DNA of 64,000 nt from Hydractinia symbiolongicarpus (lineage: Eukaryota > Cnidaria > Hydrozoa > Anthoathecata > Hydractiniidae). A program made the translations under genes and the position numbers. Below, piece by piece: positions 23,991 to 33,500 of this stretch. Each line of letters opens with the position of its first letter. The first letter of the stretch is position 1. The stretch lies in contig NC_079882.1 in the NCBI RefSeq assembly GCF_029227915.1, positions 17,374,501 through 17,438,500 on the forward strand. Reading direction: 5' to 3'. Under the pieces are notes generated by a model that saw only the letters and a program-made list of their open reading frames with translations, was not told the DNA's origin and did not search any database.

Positions 23991-25901
23991 GCGCATTGAG
24001 GCTGTAAGGACTAGGCCAATGGTAACCTACGCCGACAGGTTAAACCACGTGATTGACGTGTGAGGCCTTTATTAGACTGCAAAAGGCCATATTACAGCCT
24101 TTATAGGACTGTGCAGGTAGTTAAGAGTGTTCTAAGGCCACGGCGTTAAGGAAAACGCCTTGGAACGTTGTAGTGCATTGAGACTGGAAGGAATAGTCCA
24201 ATGGTAACCTGCGCAGGCAGATGGAACCACGTGATTTACGTGTAAGGACTTTATTAGACTGCAAAAGGCCATATTACAGCCTTTATAGGACTGTGCACGT
24301 AGTTAAGAGTGTTGTAAAGCAACTTCGCCAATGAAAACGACTTGGGACGTTGTAGTGCATTGAGACTGTAAGGACTAGGCCAATGGTAACCTGCGCAGAC
24401 AAGTGAAACTACGTGATTTACGTGTGAGGCCTTTATTAGACTGCAAAAGGCCATATTACAGCCTTTATAGGACTGTGCACGTAGTTAAGAGTGTTCTAAG
24501 GCAACTTCGCCAATGAAAACGACTTGGGACGTTGTAGTGCATTGAGACTGGAAAAAATAGTCCAATGGTAACCTGCGCAGGCAGATGGAACCACGTGATT
24601 TACGTGTGAGGCTTTTATTAGACTGCAAAAGGCCATATTACAGCCTTTATAGGACTGTGCACGTAGTTAAGAGTGTTGTAAAGCAATGGCGCTAATGAAA
24701 ACGACTTGGGACGTTGTAGCACATGGAGACTGGAAGGACTAGACCAATGGTAACCTGCGCAGGCAGGTGAAACCACGTGATTTACGTATGAAGCCTTTAC
24801 TAGACTGCAAAAGGCCAAATTACAGCCTTTATAGGACTGTGCACGTAGTTAAGAGTGTTGTAAGGCAACGGCGGTAATGAAAACGACTTGGGACGTTGTA
24901 GCGCATTGAGACTGGAAGGACTAGGTCAATGGTGACCTGCGCAGACCGGTGTAACCACGTGATTAACGTGTGAGGCCTTCATTAGACTGCAAAGGGCCAT
25001 ATTACAGCCTTTATAGGACAGTGCACGTAGTTAAGAGTGTCTTAAGGCAACGGCGCTAATGAAAACGACTTGGGACGTTGTAGCGCATTGAGACTGTAAG
25101 GACTAGGCCAATGGTAAACTACGCCAACAGGTGAAACCACGTGATTTACGTGTGAGGCCTTTATTAGACTGCAAAAGGCCATATTACAGCCTTTATAGGA
25201 CTGTGCAGGTAGTTAAGAGTGTTCTAAGGCCACGGCGTTAAGGAAAACCACTTGGAACGTTGTAGTGCATTGAGACTGGAAGGAATAGTCCAATGGTAAC
25301 CTGCGCAGGCAGATGGAACCACGTGATTTACGTGTGAGGACTTTATTAGACTGCAAAAGGCCATATTACAGCCTTTATAGGACTGTGCACGTAGTTAAGA
25401 GTGTTGTAAAGCAATTGCGCCAATGAAAACGACTTGGAACATTGTAGCGCATTGAGACTGTAAGGACTAGGCCAATGGTAACCTGCGCAGACAGGTGAAA
25501 CCACGTGATTTACGTGTGAGGCCTTTATTAGACTGCAAAAGGCCATATTACAGCCTTTATAGGACTGTGCACGTAGTTAAGAGTGTTCTAAGGCAACTTC
25601 GCCAATGAAAACGACTTGGGACGTTGTAGTGCATTGAGACTGTAAGGACTAGGCCAATGGTGACCTGCGCAGACCGGTGTAACCACGTGATTAACGTGTG
25701 AGGCCTTCATTAGACTGCAAAGGGCCATATTACAGCCTTTATAGGACAGTGCACGTAGTTAAGAGTGTCTTAAGGCAACGGCGCTAATGAAAACGACTTG
25801 GGACGTTGTAGTGCATTGAGACTGGAAGGAATAGTCCAATGGTAACCTGCGCAGGCAGATGGAACCACGTGATTTTCGTGTGAGGACATTATTAGACTGC
25901 A

Positions 25902-25922
25902 AAAGGCCATATTACAGCCTTT
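25902..25922. repeat. Inverted repeat AAAGGC / GCCTTT inside the monomer
   Basis: Six-base perfect arms around a 9-base loop (CATATTACA). It lies directly beside the previous inverted repeat and uses the same central AAAGGC arm. Retained in the majority of monomers, including those with AAATTACA in the loop. Exceptions include monomers with ATTACGGCC (11,520, 13,707, 42,986, 47,355), where the arms still pair but the loop changes, and CAAAGGGCC monomers, where the left arm is altered. Confidence 0.7.
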
Positions 25923-25926
25923 ATAG
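25919..25926 (-). promoter_or_regulatory. TATA-like sequence on the minus strand (weak)
   Basis: The conserved CTTTATAG reads CTATAAAG on the minus strand and resembles a TATA box. It recurs in nearly every monomer and would direct transcription toward lower coordinates. It lies only about 15 bp upstream of the ATG of the recurrent minus-strand ORF, too close for a usual TATA-to-start spacing of about 30 bp to place that ATG inside a transcript started here. A short AT-rich match in a repeated unit can be chance; there is no direct evidence for promoter activity. Confidence 0.2.
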
Positions 25927-26026
25927 GACTGTGCACGTAGTTAAGAGTGTTGTAAAGCAATTGCGCCAATGAAAACGACTTGGGACGTTGTAGCGCATTG
26001 AGACTGTAAGGACTAGGCCAATGGTA

Positions 26027-26042
26027 ACCTGCGCAGACAGGT
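26027..26042. repeat. Inverted repeat ACCTG / CAGGT
   Basis: Five-base arms with a 6-base loop. In monomers reading CCTGCGCAGGCAGG (for example 3,483-3,496) the same place gives a perfect 10-bp palindrome CCTGCGCAGG and alternatively 6-bp arms ACCTGC/GCAGGT with a 4-base loop. In monomers reading CAGACCGGTG the right arm is lost. This is the third short dyad per monomer. Confidence 0.6.
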
Positions 26043-26047
26043 GAAAC

Positions 26048-26062
26048 CACGTGATTTACGTG
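26048..26062. repeat. Short dyad CACGT-GATTT-ACGTG (one per monomer)
   Basis: Perfect 5-bp inverted arms separated by 5 bp, present in most monomers. The left part is the palindrome CACGTG, an E-box/G-box type site. Read on the minus strand it is ATCACGTG, which satisfies the budding-yeast CDEI consensus RTCACRTG bound by Cbf1. The common GATTA variant of the loop (for example 2,047-2,061) keeps both arms. Two monomer classes lose the dyad: the type with CCATTTGATTTACGTCTG (10,197, 20,404, 48,948 and others) and, partly, the type with ACGTATGAAG, where one arm base changes. That a protein binds here is inference only. Confidence 0.75.
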
Positions 26063-26065
26063 TGA

Positions 26066-26090
26066 GGCCTTTATTAGACTGCAAAAGGCC
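26066..26090. repeat. Inverted repeat GGCCTTT / AAAGGCC across the monomer junction
   Basis: Seven-base perfect arms with an 11-base loop. The right arm is shared with the next inverted repeat downstream (AAAGGC pairing with GCCTTT), so only one of the two hairpins can form at a time. Variants disturb it: the type with GAGGACTTTATT breaks the left arm, and the type with CAAAGGGCC alters the right arm. It could give a small cruciform in DNA or a hairpin in a transcript; neither is shown by the sequence. Confidence 0.7.
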
Positions 26091-26117
26091 ATATTACAGC
26101 CTTTATAGGACTGTGCA
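26067..26117 (+). repeat. Internal direct repeat in the monomer, 32 bp apart
   Basis: GCCTTTATTAGACTGCA at 26,067-26,083 and GCCTTTATAGGACTGTGCA at 26,099-26,117 align with two substitutions and a two-base gap. A third, weaker AGACTG copy lies 75 bp further on (26,001-26,006 in the reference monomer), followed by AGGCCA as in the first copy. This suggests the 182-bp unit grew partly by internal duplication; it is an inference from short similarity. Confidence 0.5.
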
Positions 26118-27225
26118 CGTAGTTAAGAGTGTTCTAAGGCAACTTCGCCAATGAAAACGACTTGGGACGTTGTAGCGCATTGAGACTGTAAGGACTAGGC
26201 CAATGGTAACCTGCGCAGACAGGTGAAACCACGTGATTTACGTGTGAGGCCTTTATTAGACTGCAAAAGGCCATATTACAGCCTTTATAGGACTGTGCAC
26301 GTAGTTAAGAGTGTTGTAAAGCAATGGCGCTAATGAAAACGACTTGGGACGTTGTAGCACATGGAGACTGGAAGGACTAGACCAATGGTAACCTGCGCAG
26401 GCAGGTGAAACCACGTGATTTACGTATGAAGCCTTTACTAGACTGCAAAAGGCCAAATTACAGCCTTTATAGGACTGTGCACGTAGTTAAGAGTGTTGTA
26501 AGGCAACGGCGGTAATGAAAACGACTTGGGACGTTGTAGCGCATTGAGACTGGAAGGACTAGGTCAATGGTGACCTGCGCAGACCGGTGTAACCACGTGA
26601 TTAACGTGTGAGGCCTTCATTAGACTGCAAAGGGCCATATTACAGCCTTTATAGGACAGTGCACGTAGTTAAGAGTGTCTTAAGGCAACGGCGCTAATGA
26701 AAACGACTTGGGACGTTGTAGCGCATTGAGACTGTAAGGACTAGGCCAATGGTAAACTACGCCAACAGGTGAAACCACGTGATTTACGTGTGAGGCCTTT
26801 ATTAGACTGCAAAAGGCCATATTACAGCCTTTATAGGACTGTGCAGGTAGTTAAGAGTGTTCTAAGGCCACGGCGTTAAGGAAAACCACTTGGAACGTTG
26901 TAGTGCATTGAGACTGGAAGGAATAGTCCAATGGTAACCTGCGCAGGCAGATGGAACCACGTGATTTACGTGTGAGGACTTTATTAGACTGCAAAAGGCC
27001 ATATTACAGCCTTTATAGGACTGTGCACGTAGTTAAGAGTGTTGTAAAGCAATTGCGCCAATGAAAACGACTTGGGACGTTGTAGCGCATTAAGACTGTA
27101 AGGACTAGGCCAATGGTAACCTGCGCAGACAGGTGAAACCACGTGATTTACGTGTGAGGCCTTTATTAGACTGCAAAAGGCCATATTACAGCCTTTATAG
27201 GACTGTGCACGTAGTTAAGAGTGTT

Positions 27226-27540
27226 CTAAGGCAACTTCGCCAATGAAAACGACTTGGGACGTTGTAGTGTATTGAGACTGTAAGGACTAGGCCAATGGTA
27301 ACCTGCGCAGACCGGTGTAACCACGTGATTAACGTGTGAGGCCTTCATTAGACTGCAAAGGGCCATATTACAGCCTTTATAGGACAGTGCACGTAGTAAA
27401 GAGTGTCTTAAGGCAACGGCGCTAATGAAAACGACTTGGGACGTTGTAGTGCATTGAGACTGGAAGGAATAGTCCAATGGTAACCTGCGCAGGCAGATGG
27501 AACCACGTGATTTTCGTGTGAGGACTTTATTAGACTGCAA
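27226..27540 (-). other. 104-codon minus-strand ORF variant (non-coding by-product)
   Basis: A longer version of the satellite ORF in another frame, repeated at 30,684-30,998 and 31,958-32,272 with the same translation. At 33,232 and 34,688 an 83-codon form occurs because CCTGTGCAG replaces CCTGCGCAG in the first half. It is useful as a marker of one monomer pair in the 24-35.5 kb domain: that pair also carries GTAGTGTATTGAG and CGTAGTAAAGAG, seen again at about 30,000. Nothing indicates translation. Confidence 0.75.
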
Positions 27541-30500
27541 AAGGCCATATTACAGCCTTTATAGGACTGTGCACGTAGTTAATAGTGTTGTAAAGCAATT
27601 GCGCCAATGAAAACGACTTGGGACGTTGTAGCGCATTGAGACTGTAAGGACTAGGCCAATGGTAACCTGCGCAGACAGGTGAAACCACGTGATTTACGTG
27701 TGAGGCCTTTATTAGACTGCAAAAGGCCATATTACAGCCTTTATAGGACTGTGCACGTAGTTAAGAGTGTTCTAAGGCAACTTCGCCAATGAAAACGACT
27801 TGGGACGTTGTAGCGCATTGAGACTGGAAGGACTAGGTCAATGGTGACCTGCGCAGACCGGTGTAACCACGTGATTAACGTGTGAGGCCTTCATTAGACT
27901 GCAAAGGGCCATATTACAGCCTTTATAGGACAGTGCACGTAGTTAAGAGTGTCTTAAGGCAACGGCGCTAATGAAAACGACTTGGGACGTTGTAGCGCAT
28001 TGAGACTGTAAGGACTAGGCCAATGGTAAACTACGCCAACAGGTGAAACCACGTGATTTACGTGTGAGGCCTTTATTAGACTGCAAAAGGCCATATTACA
28101 GCCTTTATAGGACTGTGCAGGTAGTTAAGAGTGTTCTAAGGCCACGGCGTTAAGGAAAACCACTTGGAACGTTGTAGTGCATTGAGACTGGAAGGAATAG
28201 TCCAATGGTAACCTGCGCAGGCAGATGGAACCACGTGATTTACGTGTGAGGACTTTATTAGACTGCAAAAGGCCATATTACAGCCTTTATAGGACTGTGC
28301 ACGTAGTTAAGAGTGTTGTAAAGCAATTGCGCCAATGAAAACGACTTGGGACGTTGTAGCGCATTAAGACTGTAAGGACTAGGCCAATGGTAACCTGCGC
28401 AGACAGGTGAAACCACGTGATTTACGTGTGAGGCCTTTATTAGACTGCAAAAGGCCATATTACAGCCTTTATAGGACTGTGCACGTAGTTAAGAGTGTTG
28501 TAAAGCAATTGCGCCAATGAAAACGACTTGGGACGTTGTAGCGCATTGAGACTGTAAGGACTAGGCCAATGGTAACCTGCGCAGACAGGTGAAACCACGT
28601 GATTTACGTGTGAGGCCTTTATTAGACTGCAAAAGGCCATATTACAGCCTTTATAGGACTGTGCACGTAGTTAAGAGTGTTCTAAGGCAACTTCGCCAAT
28701 GAAAACGACTTGGGACGTTGTAGCGCATTGAGACTGTAAGGACTAGGCCAATGGTAACCTGCGCAGACAGGTGAAACCACGTGATTTACGTGTGAGGCCT
28801 TTATTAGACTGCAAAAGGCCATATTACAGCCTTTATAGGACTGTGCACGTAGTTAAGAGTGTTCTAAGGCAACTTCGCCAATGAAAACGACTTGGGACGT
28901 TGTAGTGCATTGAGACTGGAAGGAATAGTCCAATGGTAACCTGCGCAGGCAGATGGAACCACGTGATTTACGTGTGAGGCTTTTATTAGACTGCAAAAGG
29001 CCATATTACAGCCTTTATAGGACTGTGCACGTAGTTAAGAGTGTTGTAAAGCAATGGCGCTAATGAAAACGACTTGGGACGTTGTAGCACATGGAGACTG
29101 GAAGGACTAGACCAATGGTAACCTGCGCAGGCAGGTGAAACCACGTGATTTACGTATGAAGCCTTTACTAGACTGCAAAAGGCCAAATTACAGCCTTTAT
29201 AGGACTGTGCACGTAGTTAAGAGTGTTGTAAGGCAACGGCGGTAATGAAAACGACTTGGGACGTTGTAGCGCATTGAGACTGGAAGGACTAGGTCAATGG
29301 TGACCTGCGCAGACCGGTGTAACCACGTGATTAACGTGTGAGGCCTTCATTAGACTGCAAAGGGCCATATTACAGCCTTTATAGGACAGTGCACGTAGTT
29401 AAGAGTGTCTTAAGGCAACGGCGCTAATGAAAACGACTTGGGACGTTGTAGCGCATTGAGACTGTAAGGACTAGGCCAATGGTAAACTACGCCAACAGGT
29501 GAAACCACGTGATTTACGTGTGAGGCCTTTATTAGACTGCAAAAGGCCATATTACAGCCTTTATAGGACTGTGCAGGTAGTTAAGAGTGTTCTAAGGCCA
29601 CGGCGTTAAGGAAAACCACTTGGAACGTTGTAGTGCATTGAGACTGGAAGGAATAGTCCAATGGTAACCTGCGCAGGCAGATGGAACCACGTGATTTACG
29701 TGTGAGGACTTTATTAGACTGCAAAAGGCCATATTACAGCCTTTATAGGACTGTGCACGTAGTTAAGAGTGTTGTAAAGCAATTGCGCCAATGAAAACGA
29801 CTTGGGACGTTGTAGCGCATTAAGACTGTAAGGACTAGGCCAATGGTAACCTGCGCAGACAGGTGAAACCACGTGATTTACGTGTGAGGCCTTTATTAGA
29901 CTGCAAAAGGCCATATTACAGCCTTTATAGGACTGTGCACGTAGTTAAGAGTGTTCTAAGGCAACTTCGCCAATGAAAACGACTTGGGACGTTGTAGTGT
30001 ATTGAGACTGTAAGGACTAGGCCAATGGTAACCTGCGCAGACCGGTGTAACCACGTGATTAACGTGTGAGGCCTTCATTAGACTGCAAAGGGCCATATTA
30101 CAGCCTTTATAGGACAGTGCACGTAGTAAAGAGTGTCTTAAGGCAACGGCGCTAATGAAAACGACTTGGGACGTTGTAGCGCATTGAGACTGTAAGGACT
30201 AGGCCAATGGTAAACTACGCCAACAGGTGAAACCACGTGATTTACGTGTGAGGCCTTTATTAGACTGCAAAAGGCCATATTACAGCCTTTATAGGACTGT
30301 GCAGGTAGTTAAGAGTGTTCTAAGGCCACGGCGTTAAGGAAAACCACTTGGAACGTTGTAGTGCATTGAGACTGGAAGGAATAGTCCAATGGTAACCTGC
30401 GCAGGCAGATGGAACCACGTGATTTACGTGTGAGGACTTTATTAGACTGCAAAAGGCCATATTACAGCCTTTATAGGACTGTGCACGTAGTTAAGAGTGT

Positions 30501-33500
30501 TGTAAAGCAATTGCGCCAATGAAAACGACTTGGGACGTTGTAGCGCATTAAGACTGTAAGGACTAGGCCAATGGTAACCTGCGCAGACAGGTGAAACCAC
30601 GTGATTTACGTGTGAGGCCTTTATTAGACTGCAAAAGGCCATATTACAGCCTTTATAGGACTGTGCACGTAGTTAAGAGTGTTCTAAGGCAACTTCGCCA
30701 ATGAAAACGACTTGGGACGTTGTAGTGTATTGAGACTGTAAGGACTAGGCCAATGGTAACCTGCGCAGACCGGTGTAACCACGTGATTAACGTGTGAGGC
30801 CTTCATTAGACTGCAAAGGGCCATATTACAGCCTTTATAGGACAGTGCACGTAGTAAAGAGTGTCTTAAGGCAACGGCGCTAATGAAAACGACTTGGGAC
30901 GTTGTAGTGCATTGAGACTGGAAGGAATAGTCCAATGGTAACCTGCGCAGGCAGATGGAACCACGTGATTTTCGTGTGAGGACTTTATTAGACTGCAAAA
31001 GGCCATATTACAGCCTTTATAGGACTGTGCACGTAGTTAATAGTGTTGTAAAGCAATTGCGCCAATGAAAACGACTTGGGACGTTGTAGCGCATTGAGAC
31101 TGTAAGGACTAGGCCAATGGTAACCTGCGCAGACAGGTGAAACCACGTGATTTACGTGTGAGGCCTTTATTAGACTGCAAAAGGCCATATTACAGCCTTT
31201 ATAGGACTGTGCACGTAGTTAAGAGTGTTCTAAGGCAACTTCGCCAATGAAAACGACTTGGGACGTTGTAGCGCATTGACACTGGAAGGACTAGGTCAAT
31301 GGTGACCTGCGCAGACCGGTGTAACCACGTGATTAACGTGTGAGGCCTTCATTAGACTGCAAAGGGCCATATTACAGCCTTTATAGGACAGTGCACGTAG
31401 TTAAGAGTGTCTTAAGGCAACGGCGCTAATGAAAACGACTTGGGACGTTGTAGCGCATTGAGACTGTAAGGACTAGGCCAATGGTAAACTACGCCAACAG
31501 GTGAAACCACGTGATTTACGTGTGAGGCCTTTATTAGACTGCAAAAGGCCATATTACAGCCTTTATAGGACTGTGCAGGTAGTTAAGAGTGTTCTAAGGC
31601 CACGGCGTTAAGGAAAACCACTTGGAACGTTGTAGTGCATTGAGACTGGAAGGAATAGTCCAATGGTAACCTGCGCAGGCAGATGGAACCACGTGATTTA
31701 CGTGTGAGGACTTTATTAGACTGCAAAAGGCCATATTACAGCCTTTATAGGACTGTGCACGTAGTTAAGAGTGTTGTAAAGCAATTGCGCCAATGAAAAC
31801 GACTTGGGACGTTGTAGCGCATTAAGACTGTAAGGACTAGGCCAATGGTAACCTGCGCAGACAGGTGAAACCACGTGATTTACGTGTGAGGCCTTTATTA
31901 GACTGCAAAAGGCCATATTACAGCCTTTATAGGACTGTGCACGTAGTTAAGAGTGTTCTAAGGCAACTTCGCCAATGAAAACGACTTGGGACGTTGTAGT
32001 GTATTGAGACTGTAAGGACTAGGCCAATGGTAACCTGCGCAGACCGGTGTAACCACGTGATTAACGTGTGAGGCCTTCATTAGACTGCAAAGGGCCATAT
32101 TACAGCCTTTATAGGACAGTGCACGTAGTAAAGAGTGTCTTAAGGCAACGGCGCTAATGAAAACGACTTGGGACGTTGTAGTGCATTGAGACTGGAAGGA
32201 ATAGTCCAATGGTAACCTGCGCAGGCAGATGGAACCACGTGATTTTCGTGTGAGGACTTTATTAGACTGCAAAAGGCCATATTACAGCCTTTATAGGACT
32301 GTGCACGTAGTTAAGAGTGTTGTAAAGCAATTGCGCCAATGAAAACGACTTGGGACGTTGTAGCGCATTGAGACTGTAAGGACTAGGCCAATGGTAACCT
32401 GCGCAGACAGGTGAAACCACGTGATTTACGTGTGAGGCCTTTATTAGACTGCAAAAGGCCATATTACAGCCTTTATAGGACTGTGCACGTAGTTAAGAGT
32501 GTTCTAAGGCAACTTCGCCAATGAAAACGACTTGGGACGTTGTAGCGCATTGACACTGGAAGGACTAGGTCAATGGTGACCTGCGCAGACCGGTGTAACC
32601 ACGTGATTAACGTGTGAGGCCTTCATTAGACTGCAAAGGGCCATATTACAGCCTTTATAGGACAGTGCACGTAGTTAAGAGTGTCTTAAGGCAACGGCGC
32701 TAATGAAAACGACTTGGGACGTTGTAGCGCATTGAGACTGTAAGGACTAGGCCAATGGTAAACTACGCCAACAGGTGAAACCACGTGATTTACGTGTGAG
32801 GCCTTTATTAGACTGCAAAAGGCCATATTACAGCCTTTATAGGACTGTGCAGGTAGTTAAGAGTGTTCTAAGGCCACGGCGTTAAGGAAAACCACTTGGA
32901 ACGTTGTAGTGCATTGAGACTGGAAGGAATAGTCCAATGGTAACCTGCGCAGGCAGATGGAACCACGTGATTTACGTGTGAGGACTTTATTAGACTGCAA
33001 AAGGCCATATTACAGCCTTTATAGGACTGTGCACGTAGTTAAGAGTGTTGTAAAGCAATTGCGCCAATGAAAACGACTTGGGACGTTGTAGCGCATTAAG
33101 ACTGTAAGGACTAGGCCAATGGTAACCTGCGCAGACAGGTGAAACCACGTGATTTACGTGTGAGGCCTTTATTAGACTGCAAAAGGCCATATTACAGCCT
33201 TTATAGGACTGTGCACGTAGTTAAGAGTGTTCTAAGGCAACTTCGCCAATGAAAACGACTTGGGACGTTGTAGTGTATTGAGACTGTAAGGACTAGGCCA
33301 ATGGTAACCTGTGCAGACCGGTGTAACCACGTGATTAACGTGTGAGGCCTTCATTAGACTGCAAAGGGCCATATTACAGCCTTTATAGGACAGTGCACGT
33401 AGTAAAGAGTGTCTTAAGGCAACGGCGCTAATGAAAACGACTTGGGACGTTGTAGTGCATTGAGACTGGAAGGAATAGTCCAATGGTAACCTGCGCAGGC

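Larger units (their letters stand above)
25895..26076 (+). repeat. Reference 182-bp monomer used for motif coordinates
   Basis: This copy has the common base at most positions and is exactly 182 bp; the next monomer begins at 26,077. Hand count: A 54, T 45, G 49, C 34, so 45.6 % G+C and 57 % purine on this strand. It holds 8 CpG dinucleotides against about 9.2 expected from its C and G content. The segment at 25,951-25,967 is the most variable part between monomers and distinguishes monomer types. The segments around it (CACGTAGTTAAGAGTGT on the left, GAAAACGACTTGGGACGTTG on the right) are strongly conserved. The length, 182 bp, is close to a nucleosome repeat; whether nucleosomes are phased on it is not visible from sequence. 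Confidence 0.9.

Noticed and set aside
25961-25980. Hammerhead ribozyme, known from some satellite DNAs
   Set aside because: CTAATGAAAACG resembles the CTGATGA core but has A where the invariant G is required, and no matching stems or second GAAA core with stem are found.
26048-26055. Yeast-type point centromere based on the CDEI match
   Set aside because: Only the 8-bp CDEI-like element is present; no adjacent very AT-rich CDEII-like segment or CDEIII-like CCGAA core was seen, and it repeats in every monomer.
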